A stretch of 64,000 nt of DNA, taken from contig CAZEDU010000008.1 of NCBI GenBank assembly GCA_964511185.1, positions 1-64,000 of the forward strand, in the 5' to 3' direction. The position numbers and the translations under genes were made by a program. The notes beneath the pieces are model-generated. The model was not told the DNA's origin, did not search any database, and saw only the letters and a program-made list of their open reading frames with translations. Shown here piece by piece: positions 26,514 through 35,671 of the stretch; position 1 is the first letter of the stretch; the number at the start of each line of letters is the position of its first letter. The DNA is from CAZEDU01 sp964511185 (GTDB lineage: Bacteria; Myxococcota; Myxococcia; Myxococcales; Myxococcaceae).

Positions 26514-27749
26514 TTACTCGAGCGCTGGGCGCTTCAGCTCGGACCGCTTCTGCGCCGCGCGCTTGGCGGGCTTGCTCTTCTTCACCGGCTTCGGCGCGGC
26601 CTTGACGGCGGCGGGCGCCGGGGCCGCGGGCACGAGCGGCGCGACGACGTCGAGCACGGGCTCGACCGGCGCGGGCGCGAACACCTCCCGCATCGGCGAC
26701 GGCGCGACCTCGACGGTCGGCAGCGCCGCGACGGGCCCTCCCGGCCGGCCGGCCAGGCCCCAGCTCACCGCGACGACGAAGAAGAGCAGCCCCGCCGCGG
26801 CCGCTCCCACCGTGCCCGCGTTCAGCCACTTGGGTTGCGGGCGCGGCCGGCGCGTGGCGAAGTGCACCACCTGCACCGCCTCTTCGGGCAACGCGTGCAC
26901 CGTCTGCTCGTCGTCCAGCTCCGCCGTCGGCGCGGCAGGGAGCGGCTCTTGGGACGCCCGCCGCAAGACGCGCGCGGCCTCGGACGCGGTGGGCCGCGCG
27001 AGCGGATCTCGATTCAACATGCGCGCGAGCACCAGCCGCGCCGAAGGCGGCAAAAACTCGGGCACCTCGGGGGACCACTGGCCGGTGGCGATTCGGTAGA
27101 CGAGCGAGAGCGTCGAGCCGTGGGGCGGCAGCCCTTCGCCCGCGGCCAAGCACACCACCGCCGCCAGCGCGTACACGTCGCTCGACGCGGCGGCGGACAG
27201 GCCCTGAGCGCGCTCGGGCGAGAGGAAGGGCGCGGTTCGGGTCAGCTCGGCGAGCACCCGCTCCTCGCCGCGGCGGTCGGTCAGCCGGTTGGCGATGACG
27301 AGCGGCATGTCCCACAGAATGGCCTGACCGCTCGGCACCACCAGCACCGAGTCGGCGCTCAGGCTGCCGTGGCAGTTGCCTTCGGCGTGCACCGCGGCGA
27401 GCGCGTCGGCGATGTCGGCGCCCACCCGGCACAACAGCTCGGCGGAGAGCGGGTCCCCGAGCAGCGTGGAGAGGAGCTTTCCTTCCGGGAAGTCCATCGC
27501 CACGTACGCCGCCGAGCCCACCCGCCCGGTCTGGCGGATGCGCGGCAGCGTCGGCCGCGGCGGCAGCTCCTGCACCGCGCGCGCCGCCAAATCGCCCCCT
27601 GCCTCGAGCGGCAGCCAGCGCACCGCCATGCGCTCGCCGGACTCCGCGTCCTCGGCGCAGTCCAAGCTGCCGATGCCGTCGCAGCGCAGCGGCGCGCGAA
27701 TCTTGATGCGTGGATCCAGCGTCTCCATCTCCCCCCGCTTTTCACTCAT
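26514..27749 (-). CDS. Membrane-anchored protein pseudokinase
   Basis: The 411-residue protein has a Ser/Thr kinase-like domain, but key residues are lost. The VAIK Lys is Arg (MAVRW), HRDLKPEN reads HGSLSADS so the catalytic Asp and Asn are Ser, and DFG reads DMP. A later activation-segment region (APFLSPER) and SSDVYALA are kept. A transmembrane helix (about 330-350, AAAAGLLFFVVAVSW) is followed by a Pro/Ala/Lys-rich tail. A scaffold or sensor role is likely. The ATG overlaps the stop of the lipoprotein gene (ATGA). Confidence 0.82.
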   Translation of the reverse strand: MSEKRGEMETLDPRIKIRAPLRCDGIGSLDCAEDAESGERMAVRWLPLEAGGDLAARAVQELPPRPTLPRIRQTGRVGSAAYVAMDFPEGKLLSTLLGDPLSAELLCRVGADIADALAAVHAEGNCHGSLSADSVLVVPSGQAILWDMPLVIANRLTDRRGEERVLAELTRTAPFLSPERAQGLSAAASSDVYALAAVVCLAAGEGLPPHGSTLSLVYRIATGQWSPEVPEFLPPSARLVLARMLNRDPLARPTASEAARVLRRASQEPLPAAPTAELDDEQTVHALPEEAVQVVHFATRRPRPQPKWLNAGTVGAAAAGLLFFVVAVSWGLAGRPGGPVAALPTVEVAPSPMREVFAPAPVEPVLDVVAPLVPAAPAPAAVKAAPKPVKKSKPAKRAAQKRSELKRPALE

Positions 27750-30160
27750 GGCGACTCCACCACCAGACCATTGGGCCCAACGAAGGCCAGCTTCTTATCG
27801 CCTCGGGCGCGCGCGACCAGCGCCGACTTCGCGGTGTGTACGGTGCCCCACGATGAGCCGTTGAACCGCAAGAGCTCGTTGCCTGCCGACGCGTAGACCT
27901 CCGCCGGCCCGAACGCCGCCAAGGCGGTCAGGCCGGCCCGCGCGGCGAGCGGGGTCCACGCGCCGTTCTCGAAGCGCGTGAAGACGCCGTCGCCGGCGAC
28001 GTACAGCGCGCCGCTGGGGGTGACCGAGGCGCTCTGCAGCGCCGCCGCCGGGTTCGGGTAGGTCAGCGCCGACCAGCTGCCTTGCTGGAGCCGCAGCACC
28101 GTCCCGCCCACGCCGACCGCGAACGCGCGACCGGGGCCCACGCACACCACGTCGTGGAGGTCCTGCGTCGTCGGCGAGCCCATGCGCGCGAAGGCGCCGC
28201 CGTTGTACTGGAGCAGCACGCCGCCCTCGCCGACGAGGTACACCTCGCCGTCGCTGACCCGGCAGCCCGCGGTCAACGTCTGGGTCACGCCCGTGGTGAG
28301 CGGCTGCACCGCGCTGCTGGACACGCGCACCGCCTGGCCCGCCGCGCCGGCCAGCAGCAGATACCCGTTCGCGGCCACCAGGCTGCGCATGCCGCCGCGC
28401 CCCGCGCGCCACAGCCGCCACACGCGGTTGTTCTGCGCGGTCGCCAGGTCGCCTTGCGCGTTCATCAGAATCAACCCCTGGGCGCCGTAGGCCGCCGCCG
28501 CCCAGTGCTCGCCCAGGTCGAGCGCGTCGTCGGCGGACGGGCCGCGCCACAGCACGGTCGCGCTCTGGGGCCCGCTGTCGGCGACCACCACGCCGTTCGC
28601 GTCGTTGCGCGAGAGCGCCTGGCCGCCACCGGCGGCGCTGCCGAGCGCGAAGGCGCCCATCACCGCGGGCGCCTGGCCCGGCACCAGGCGGTAGAGGAAG
28701 CCCCAAGCGCCCGCGCCGCGCTCGGTGAGCGCGTAGACCGCCTGCCCGTCCCCCGCGATGCCGACGACCGCGCCGCCCGCGAGCGGGGCGGGCAGCACCG
28801 GCGCGTCGTAGGCGCCCGCGTCGTCCTGGCGCCGGAGCGCGGCGACGCTGCGGCCCAAGAGCACCCGCTTGGGGTTGCCACCTTCGGGCGAGGGACCGAC
28901 CGAGAGGAACGCGTCGCCCGCCGGCATCATCGTGTCGACGAAGGGCGTGAAGGTCTTGGCGGTCGGGTCCAAGAGCGCCGAGCACGGCTGCTGCGTCCCG
29001 CCGGCGGCCGACGCGCACTGCCCCACCGCGCGCGCCCCCAGCCGCTCGTCGACGTGCACCTGCGCGATGCGCGACATGCCCGAGACGATGTGCGACCAGT
29101 CGGCGCCGTCGAAGCGCCACACGTTGCCCACGTCGTCGGCGATGAGCACGTGCTTCATGCTCGCGCCGTGCACCGACGTCAGGCGCGTCTGCCCCGGGCC
29201 GCCCGGCAGCTTCACCGGCAACAGCTGCGAGCCGTCGTAGCGCAGCACCGTCTTGTCGTCGCCGACGACGTAGCCGCTGGTGGCGGACGCCAGCCACACC
29301 GCCCGCAGGTGCGCGCTCATCGTTTGCGAGGAAGGAAGCGCCGCCCAGGCGATGCCGTTCCAGCGCGACACCCTGCCGCTCGGCCCCACCGCGAGGACGT
29401 GGTTGCCGCCGGGAGAGAACGCTTGGTCCACCGCGCTCACCGGGTGCGCCACGCGCGGGAACAGCCCGTCGAACGCGAGCGCGGGCGGCACGCACAGGTT
29501 GCCCTGGCAGGTGCCGTCGCAGGTCGTCTCGGCGACCGCGTAGCTGCACTGGCCCGTCGTGCTCTGGCAGGTGCCGGTGGCCGCGTACGTCCGGACCTTG
29601 CCGGCGATGCAGCTGGGCGGCGGCGGCTTTTGGCACGTCATCCCGATGCACAGGTCTTGGTCGACGCAGTTGCCATTCTCACAGCCGTGCGTGCAGCTTC
29701 GCGGCGTGGCGGCGTACTGGCACGCGCCGGTCTGGCACGTCCCGACGGTGGCGTAGGTGACGAGGGTGCTCGCGTCGAGGCAGCTCGGGGCGGGCGGCGT
29801 CTGGCACACCAGGCTCTGGCACGCGTCGCCGATGCAGGCGCCCTCCTGGCAGCCCTTAGGACAGCTCGTCTCGCGCGCGGTGTATTGGCAGTCGCCTTGC
29901 GCCGTGCAGGCGCCCACCGCGTCGAAGCTGCGCAGCGTGCTCGGGCTCGAGCAGGTCGGCGCGGGCGGCGCGTTGCAGACGACGCCCTGACACAGGTCCT
30001 GACCGACGGGCCTTGAGCGGCACAACCCCTCGAGGCAGGCGTAGCCGTCCGGGCACGGGTCGCTCTCGTTGCAGCGGTAGCCCTCGGCGTCGAAGGGCAG
30101 CGCCGCGTTGCACGCGGTGAGCGCCAGCGCCCCCCAAAGCACGAGCGGCCGCGCGGTCAT
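27746..30160 (-). CDS. Cys-rich lipoprotein with beta-propeller-like region
   Basis: The 804-residue protein starts with a lipoprotein signal (LVLWGALALTA, then Cys about 17). Residues 25-225 hold about four Cys-rich modules of the form LC.G..C..PP.P.C. The rest has repeated blade-like units (LRAVWLASATSGYVVGDD, LHDVVCVGPGRAFAVG, ALYVAGDGVFTRFENG) typical of propeller proteins with a W-N-G or Y-D-G turn. It is probably on the cell surface or outer membrane. The start overlaps the stop of the TPR/PEGA gene (ATGA), and its stop overlaps the pseudokinase start. Confidence 0.85.
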   Translation of the reverse strand: MTARPLVLWGALALTACNAALPFDAEGYRCNESDPCPDGYACLEGLCRSRPVGQDLCQGVVCNAPPAPTCSSPSTLRSFDAVGACTAQGDCQYTARETSCPKGCQEGACIGDACQSLVCQTPPAPSCLDASTLVTYATVGTCQTGACQYAATPRSCTHGCENGNCVDQDLCIGMTCQKPPPPSCIAGKVRTYAATGTCQSTTGQCSYAVAETTCDGTCQGNLCVPPALAFDGLFPRVAHPVSAVDQAFSPGGNHVLAVGPSGRVSRWNGIAWAALPSSQTMSAHLRAVWLASATSGYVVGDDKTVLRYDGSQLLPVKLPGGPGQTRLTSVHGASMKHVLIADDVGNVWRFDGADWSHIVSGMSRIAQVHVDERLGARAVGQCASAAGGTQQPCSALLDPTAKTFTPFVDTMMPAGDAFLSVGPSPEGGNPKRVLLGRSVAALRRQDDAGAYDAPVLPAPLAGGAVVGIAGDGQAVYALTERGAGAWGFLYRLVPGQAPAVMGAFALGSAAGGGQALSRNDANGVVVADSGPQSATVLWRGPSADDALDLGEHWAAAAYGAQGLILMNAQGDLATAQNNRVWRLWRAGRGGMRSLVAANGYLLLAGAAGQAVRVSSSAVQPLTTGVTQTLTAGCRVSDGEVYLVGEGGVLLQYNGGAFARMGSPTTQDLHDVVCVGPGRAFAVGVGGTVLRLQQGSWSALTYPNPAAALQSASVTPSGALYVAGDGVFTRFENGAWTPLAARAGLTALAAFGPAEVYASAGNELLRFNGSSWGTVHTAKSALVARARGDKKLAFVGPNGLVVESP

Positions 30161-31053
30161 CGGCGGTGGCCCCCGGCTTTCCCCGGCTCGGGGAGCGAGA
30201 ACACCCACAGGCTGCCGGTCGCGAGCGCGCTCGCGCCTGCCACGCCGAACATCACGTTCGCCCAGCCGGCGTGGGTGTTGGACGCGTCGACGAGCGAGCG
30301 GCCTTGAGAGACGGAGAGCAGGCCGCGGCCGACCTCGGCGCGCGCGGCCTCCGACTGCGCGATGGAGCCCAACACCAGGCCGGTGGCGAGGGAGGCGAGC
30401 GCGAGCGCGCCGGTGCCGTACGCGACCTTTCGCAGCGTCGGCGTGGCGGAGCGGGAGTCCTGGCGGAGGCTCTGGGTCAACGGATGCGGCGGCTCCACCG
30501 ACGCGCGGGAGGGCGGCGGCGCGGGCGGCAGCACGGTGAGGGTCGTCACCTTGCCCGTGCGGATGGAGACCATCTGCCGGCGGACGCCCGTGGGGAACCC
30601 GACCGTCAGCTCGTAGTCGCCGGGCGGCAGGAACACGGCCATCGGAGACTCCGCGAACTCCTGCCCGTTCACTCGGCCCAGCGTGGCGCCGGAGGCTTCG
30701 ACCTCGAGGAGCCCGCGGCCGTTCGATTCGGCCTGCGCGAGCGCGGTGCCGATGCGTTCGGCCACGTCCAGCGCGTCGGTGGCGCCCGGCGCGCGGCGCA
30801 GGTAGAGCCGGTAGTAGTAGGCCGCGAACGCCGCGTCGCCCAGCTTCTCGTGGCACTTGGCCAGGTCGAAGGCGACTTCACTGGTGGCGCGCAGCTGGTC
30901 GGCCTGGCGGAAGTTCCAGATCGCCGCGCCGTAGTCGCCCTTCTCGTACAGCGACTCGCCCTGGGCGAACAGCGCGCGGAACTTCTCTGCCGCGGCGGTG
31001 CTGTCGAGTGGCCCCGCAAGGAGCACGAGGGCTACGAATGGCGCAACGGTCAT
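30157..31053 (-). CDS. TPR- and PEGA-containing exported/membrane protein
   Basis: The 298-residue protein has an N-terminal hydrophobic signal (VAPFVALVLLAG). TPR-like helices follow at about 25-90 (LFAQGESLYEKGDYGAAIWNF, FDLAKCHEKLGD). A PEGA-like beta domain spans about 115-170 (ESPMAVFLPPGDYELTVGFPTG). Two hydrophobic helices lie near 215-240 and 265-290. Such proteins are common beside kinases in Myxococcota. It is the first gene of the long minus-strand run and is coupled to the next by an ATGA overlap. Confidence 0.82.
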   Translation of the reverse strand: MTVAPFVALVLLAGPLDSTAAAEKFRALFAQGESLYEKGDYGAAIWNFRQADQLRATSEVAFDLAKCHEKLGDAAFAAYYYRLYLRRAPGATDALDVAERIGTALAQAESNGRGLLEVEASGATLGRVNGQEFAESPMAVFLPPGDYELTVGFPTGVRRQMVSIRTGKVTTLTVLPPAPPPSRASVEPPHPLTQSLRQDSRSATPTLRKVAYGTGALALASLATGLVLGSIAQSEAARAEVGRGLLSVSQGRSLVDASNTHAGWANVMFGVAGASALATGSLWVFSLPEPGKAGGHRR

Positions 31054-31188
31054 GACGGCCCCGTGGAACTAAAGGGCCGCGGTGTATACCTGAATTGACA
31101 GGCGACATCCAACCACCTCGGTCCACATTTCCTGACTCCAAAGTCAAGAAAATCACGACGCGTTGCGGCATGTCTTGGCCGGCCGACC

Positions 31189-31217
31189 TTGACGATCAGC
31201 GAAATGGCTCAATAAAT
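31189..31217 (+). promoter_or_regulatory. Sigma-70-like promoter for the HTH-GHKL regulator
   Basis: TTGACG (31189-31194) is followed after 17 bp by ATAAAT (31212-31217), a near-consensus pair in an unusually AT-rich stretch. The start codon is only 11 bp beyond, so the mRNA would be nearly leaderless. No Shine-Dalgarno precedes the ATG. Confidence 0.55.
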
Positions 31218-31228
31218 TCTTTACGATA

Positions 31229-32275
31229 ATGGCCTCTAAAAGGCGACGAAAGAGATTACCGAAAGAGGATATCGTCAAAATCGTCAACAACATCCTTGAC
31301 GATTTCGGGAGAGTCGAACCGCGGATGCTCGCGGCTCGTGCGTTCGTCTCACGACAAACCGCCCACGCACACTTGGCGAGCATGCTGCGTGCGGGGCAGC
31401 TTCGACGCGAAGGCCGCGGCCGAGCCACCCATTACGTTCGGGCACGAAGCCTCGCCAATGCGACGGCGGACGTGCGGACCCTTCGGTTTCCCTTGAAAGG
31501 TCTGGAGGAAGATCGAGCCTATGAACAAGTCGAGCGTGTCTTCCCCGTTGAGCTCTCCGAGAACGCGCAGCGAATCGTTCGCTTCGCGATGACCGAGCTG
31601 ATCAACAACGCCATCGACCATTCCGGAGGACGTCACGTCACCGTTCGCCTGAGCGCGCCCCAACGGCAGCTGCGCTTCGAAATCGAAGACGACGGCGAGG
31701 GTCTCTTTCAACATGCGGCTCGACTCTTGGAGCGCAGTCCGCTCGACATCGCGCAGGACTTGTCCAAGGGAAAGCTCTCCACCGACCCGGCTCGGCACAC
31801 GGGGCAAGGTATTTTCTTCACGTCGCGGTCCCTTGACCGCTTCGCGATCGAGAGCGACTCGCTGCGTCTGTCGTTCGACAACCTTCGACAGGACGTCGCG
31901 CTCGGGCAGATCAAGTCTCGGCCAGGCACGTTGGTTTGGGGAGAGCTCAACCCGCGGACAAAGCGCCAACTCAAGAAGGTCTTCGACGAGTACAGCAACG
32001 AGGACTACGCGTTCACTCGCACCAAGACATGGATCAAACTTTTCCGGACCGGCCTTCATTTCGTGTCCCGCTCTGAGGCGAAGCGTCTTGTCGCAGGACT
32101 CGAAAAGTTCGAGGAAGTGGTGCTCGACTTCCGGGATGTGGACGAGGTCGGGCAAGGTTTTACTGACGAGCTGTTTCGCGTCTGGGCGAAGAGTCACCCC
32201 CAGACGCGGTTGAGCCCGGTGAATATGGTGAGGCCCGTCGAAGCCATGATCCGACGGGCGCTCGGCGCTCAGTAG
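31229..32275 (+). CDS. HTH-GHKL ATPase-STAS-like regulator
   Basis: The 348-residue protein has three parts. A basic N-terminal winged-helix-like DNA-binding region covers about 10-75. A GHKL ATPase domain follows with N-box TELINNAIDHS (122-132), G1 EDDGEG (153-158) and G2 HTGQGIFF (190-197). A C-terminal STAS-like (DUF4325-type) domain has VVLDFRDVDEVGQGFTDELF (297-316). It lacks a His-phosphotransfer helix, so it is not a standard sensor kinase; a one-component ATP-responsive regulator is likely. It is divergent from the lipoprotein/pseudokinase operon and has lower GC than its neighbours. Confidence 0.82.
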   Translation: MASKRRRKRLPKEDIVKIVNNILDDFGRVEPRMLAARAFVSRQTAHAHLASMLRAGQLRREGRGRATHYVRARSLANATADVRTLRFPLKGLEEDRAYEQVERVFPVELSENAQRIVRFAMTELINNAIDHSGGRHVTVRLSAPQRQLRFEIEDDGEGLFQHAARLLERSPLDIAQDLSKGKLSTDPARHTGQGIFFTSRSLDRFAIESDSLRLSFDNLRQDVALGQIKSRPGTLVWGELNPRTKRQLKKVFDEYSNEDYAFTRTKTWIKLFRTGLHFVSRSEAKRLVAGLEKFEEVVLDFRDVDEVGQGFTDELFRVWAKSHPQTRLSPVNMVRPVEAMIRRALGAQ

Positions 32276-33768
32276 ATTTTCGAGGTGCGCGCCGCGCCGG
32301 TGTAGTCGAAGAAGACCGTCTTCAGTTGGGTGAAGAAGTTCGCGCCTTCCTCGCTCATCTCGCGGTCGCCGACGCCGGTGTTCTTCCAACCGCCGAACGG
32401 CAGCTGCGCCTCGCCGCCGACGGTCGGGTTGTTCACGTGCACCATGCCGACCTCGCTCCGGTCGACGAACTTCATCGCGACGTTCGCGTCGCGCGTGTAG
32501 ATGGACGCCGAGAGGCCGAACTCCACGCCGTTCGCCACCGCCAGCGCCTCTTCGAAGTCGCCCACCTCGACGATGCCGATCACCGGGCCGAACACCTCTT
32601 CCTGGTGAATGCGCATGGTGGGCTGAACGCCCCCGAAGATGGTCGGCTCGACGAAGTAACCCTTGTCGTAGGCGCCGCCCTTCAGCCGCTCGCCGCCGCA
32701 CAACAGCTTGGCGCCTTCGTCCTTCGCGATGGCGATGTAGCTCAAGTCGGTCTTCAGCTGCTTCTCATCGACCGCCGGGCCCATGTCGATGCCGGCCTCC
32801 ATGCCGTTCCCGACCTTGAGCTTCTTCGCGCCCTCGACCAGCCGCGCGGTGACCTCCTTCGCGACCGACTTATGCACCACCACGCGCGAGGTCGCGGTGC
32901 AGCGCTGGCCCGTCGAGCCGAACGCGCCCTGCAGAATGCCGGCGACCGCCAGGTCCAGGTCGGCGTCGTCCATCACCACCACCGGGTTCTTGCCGCCCAT
33001 CTCGCAGGTGACCTTGATGCCGCGCCGCGCGCAGCGCTCGTAGACGCTGAGGCCCACCGGCGTCGACCCGGTGAACGACACCGCGCGCACGGCGGGGTCG
33101 TCGGTGAGCGTGGTGCCGACGGGGTTGCCCGCGCCGTAGACGACATTGAAAACGCCCTTGGGGACGCCGGCCTCGTGAAGAATCTCCGCGAGCAGCTTCA
33201 CCGTCGCGGGCGTGTGCGTGGCGGGCTTCATCACCACCGTGTTGCCGGTGGTGAGGGCGGGCGCGCTCTTCCAGGCCGGAATCGCGAACGGGAAGTTCCA
33301 GGGGGTGATCAGCGCCACCACGCCGAGCGGCTGCCGGAGCGTATAGGTGAAGGTCTGCTTCATCTCCGACGGCAGCGTCTTGCCGTGGGTGCGAAACCCT
33401 TCCCCCGCGTAGAACTCGAAGAGGTTGATGCCCTTCATCACCTCGCCCTTCGCCTCGGCGAAGGTCTTGCCCTCCTCGCGGCACAAGGTGCGGCCCAGCT
33501 CGTCGAGCCGGGCGCGCATCAGCTCCACCGCCTTCCAGAGGATGCGGCCGCGCGCCGGCCCCGGCAGGGCGGCCCACCCGGGGAACGCGTCCTTCGCCGC
33601 CGCGATGGCGGCTTCGGTGTCGGCCTTGCCCGAGATGGGGAACTCGCCGACGACCTCGTCGAGGTTCGCTGGATTCCGGTTCGCTTCGTAGTCACCGGTG
33701 GACGGCTTGACCCACTCACCGCCGATGAAGTTGGCGTGACGCTGCACGGCTGGGCTGGACGGAGGCAT
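32269..33768 (-). CDS. Aldehyde dehydrogenase (2-oxoglutarate semialdehyde type likely)
   Basis: The 499-residue NAD(P)-dependent dehydrogenase has PWNFPFAIPAWK (substrate/cofactor region), FTGSTPVG, the catalytic Glu block TCEMGGKNPVVV and the Cys nucleophile in GSTGQRCTATSR. Family relatives oxidise 2,5-dioxovalerate (alpha-ketoglutaric semialdehyde) or succinate semialdehyde. I cannot separate these from sequence. Its 3' end overlaps the regulator gene by 7 bp on the opposite strand. Confidence 0.93.
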   Translation of the reverse strand: MPPSSPAVQRHANFIGGEWVKPSTGDYEANRNPANLDEVVGEFPISGKADTEAAIAAAKDAFPGWAALPGPARGRILWKAVELMRARLDELGRTLCREEGKTFAEAKGEVMKGINLFEFYAGEGFRTHGKTLPSEMKQTFTYTLRQPLGVVALITPWNFPFAIPAWKSAPALTTGNTVVMKPATHTPATVKLLAEILHEAGVPKGVFNVVYGAGNPVGTTLTDDPAVRAVSFTGSTPVGLSVYERCARRGIKVTCEMGGKNPVVVMDDADLDLAVAGILQGAFGSTGQRCTATSRVVVHKSVAKEVTARLVEGAKKLKVGNGMEAGIDMGPAVDEKQLKTDLSYIAIAKDEGAKLLCGGERLKGGAYDKGYFVEPTIFGGVQPTMRIHQEEVFGPVIGIVEVGDFEEALAVANGVEFGLSASIYTRDANVAMKFVDRSEVGMVHVNNPTVGGEAQLPFGGWKNTGVGDREMSEEGANFFTQLKTVFFDYTGAARTSKIY

Positions 33769-33969
33769 GACGGGCTCGCGGAAAGGAGGAAAGGAGGCGC
33801 CTTCGTAGCCCGTCCGCGGGCGGGAGGGAAAGCGCCAGCGTCATGGCACCGCGCCCATCGAGCAGCTACCGGAGCCGGTACAGCCCGCCGTTACCGAAGG
33901 GCTGTGTGACTGTTGTGTCGCGCGATGGGTGCCTTGATCTCATTGGCGGAGGCCCCTAAGTCCGCCCCC

Positions 33970-34464
33970 ATGACCCTTCAACGAGCCGCGAAGATCTTTC
34001 CCCACCTCTGGTACACGAAAGAAGCGGAAGAGGCCGCGCACTTCTACACGTCGATCTTCCCCGACTCCCGGGTCGACCGCGTGACCCCGCTGCTGGTCGA
34101 CTCGCCGAGCGGTCCGGCCGGCTCGGTGAAGGTGGTGGACTTCACGCTCTTCGGGCAGCGGTTTCAGGCCATCAGCGCCGGGCCGCTCGACCCGTTCAAC
34201 CACGCCATCTCGATGGTCGTGATGTGCGACGACCAAGCCGAGCTGGACCGCTATTGGAACGCGCTGCTGCAAGGCGGCCAGGCCGAGGCGTGCGGCTGGC
34301 TGCGCGACAAGTACGGCGTGTGTTGGCAAATCGTGCCGACCCTCTGGGACAAGCTGGTGATCAGCCCCGACGAGGCGCGGGTCAAGCGCATGTCCGAGGC
34401 GATGCTCAAGATGGTGAAGCTCGACATCGCCGCGCTTCAGGCCGCGTACGACGGCACGCGCTGA
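33970..34464 (+). CDS. VOC/PhnB-like glyoxalase-fold protein
   Basis: The protein of about 164 residues opens with KIFPHLWYTKEAEEAAHFYTS, then FTLFGQRFQAIS and a late CGWLRDKYGVCWQIVP. This is the PhnB / 3-demethylubiquinone-methyltransferase-like group of the vicinal-oxygen-chelate superfamily. The function is unassigned. The ATG at 33970 gives the family N-terminus; upstream in-frame codons look non-coding. A TAAGTC hexamer lies at 33957-33962. Confidence 0.85.
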   Translation: MTLQRAAKIFPHLWYTKEAEEAAHFYTSIFPDSRVDRVTPLLVDSPSGPAGSVKVVDFTLFGQRFQAISAGPLDPFNHAISMVVMCDDQAELDRYWNALLQGGQAEACGWLRDKYGVCWQIVPTLWDKLVISPDEARVKRMSEAMLKMVKLDIAALQAAYDGTR

Positions 34465-34561
34465 GCGCGGTCACGACGACGCGACGCGGGCGAGACGGAA
34501 ACGTTGCGCCACGCGCGGGGTGGGCGCGCTACTCAAGCGACCTCTCCTTCGAGGTCGAACC

Positions 34562-35389
34562 ATGCGCCACCGCTCCCGCCGCACGACGCGGCGATTCCTC
34601 TTCGTCAGTGACTTCGACAAGACCTTGAGCCTCAACGACTCCGGAAACGTCCTGAGCGAGATGATGGGCGTCCGAGGCTTCGAGGAGAAGGTCGCCCGGC
34701 TCTCGCGCCTCAACCTGGTCCAACAAGGGGGCGAGCTCGCGTACCTCCTTTTGCACGATGGTGACTACGCGGCCGTGACGCGGGCGGATCTCGCGCGGGT
34801 CGGCCAGCACGTCGCGCTCAAGCGGAACATCGAGAAGCTCTGCCGCATGTTGGAGTCGGGCTTCGAGCAGCACGCGTTCGATGTCTTCGTGATCTCCGCC
34901 GCGCCGGAGGACGTGATCCGCTCGGCGCTCGAAGGCATCCTCCCCGAAGACCACGTCTTCGGAGCGCGCTTCGAGTACACCCCGGACGGGCGCATCGCCT
35001 CGCTCGGCCGCGTGCCGGCCGGCTATGGAAAGGTCGCGGTGCTGGAGGAGCTCCGCGCCCGCACGCAGGTCAGCGACGACCGCGTCATCTACTGCGGCGA
35101 CGGCAGCTCCGACATTCACGTGATGCTGCACGTCAATCAAAAGGGCGGCTTCACCATCGCGGTCAGCGAAGCGAAGCACATCTCTCAGATCGCGCGGCGC
35201 ACGGTGTTGGCCGACGAGGCCTCGAGCGTGCTCGTGCCCATCCTCGAGGACCTGTGCGAGTGGGCGCCGCCCCAGGTGCGGCTGTTGTTCGAGGCGAACG
35301 GCCTGGTGATTCAGGAGTGGGGCAAGGTGAGGACCGATTGGCTCACCATCGCGCCCAGCTCGGTCGCCGCCGCGGAGCGCGCCACGTGA
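34562..35389 (+). CDS. HAD-superfamily phosphatase
   Basis: The 275-residue hydrolase has motif I DFDKTL (Asp17, Asp19), a motif II-like VISAAPE, and motif IV YCGDGSSDIHVM. This resembles phosphoserine phosphatase-like enzymes. A basic N-terminus (RHRSRRTTRR) precedes the domain. The start ATG at 34562 has GAGG upstream. The stop overlaps the GTG of the next small membrane gene (GTGA). Confidence 0.85.
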   Translation: MRHRSRRTTRRFLFVSDFDKTLSLNDSGNVLSEMMGVRGFEEKVARLSRLNLVQQGGELAYLLLHDGDYAAVTRADLARVGQHVALKRNIEKLCRMLESGFEQHAFDVFVISAAPEDVIRSALEGILPEDHVFGARFEYTPDGRIASLGRVPAGYGKVAVLEELRARTQVSDDRVIYCGDGSSDIHVMLHVNQKGGFTIAVSEAKHISQIARRTVLADEASSVLVPILEDLCEWAPPQVRLLFEANGLVIQEWGKVRTDWLTIAPSSVAAAERAT

Positions 35390-35613
35390 TTGAATGGATC
35401 GGCTGGCTCGCCACCGCGGTTTTCGTCTGCTCGTACCTCGTTCGCGACCCAAGCGCCTTGCTGCGGCTGCAGATGGGAGCGGCCGCTCTGTGGATCATCT
35501 ACGGCTGGGGGAACAAGGCCGGCCCCGTCGTGGTGGCGAACACCGCCGTGGCACTGGCGGCGGCCTTCTCGCTCTGGCGGCGACGTGCGCCATCGGATGT
35601 CGAGCGGTCGTAA
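35386..35613 (+). CDS. Small three-helix membrane protein
   Basis: A GTG start overlapping the HAD stop gives 75 residues with three predicted membrane segments (WIGWLATAVFVCSYLV, LRLQMGAAALWIIYGW, VVVANTAVALAAAFSLW). The pattern LRLQ...W..YG.......V.AN resembles YgjV or SemiSWEET-like half transporters. Coupling to the HAD gene suggests a shared role, but none is known. Confidence 0.7.
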   Translation: MIEWIGWLATAVFVCSYLVRDPSALLRLQMGAAALWIIYGWGNKAGPVVVANTAVALAAAFSLWRRRAPSDVERS

Positions 35614-35671
35614 GGTTTGCAGCACCACACGGCACACCCTGTCCACTGTCAGTGACAACTTCGAAGACAGA

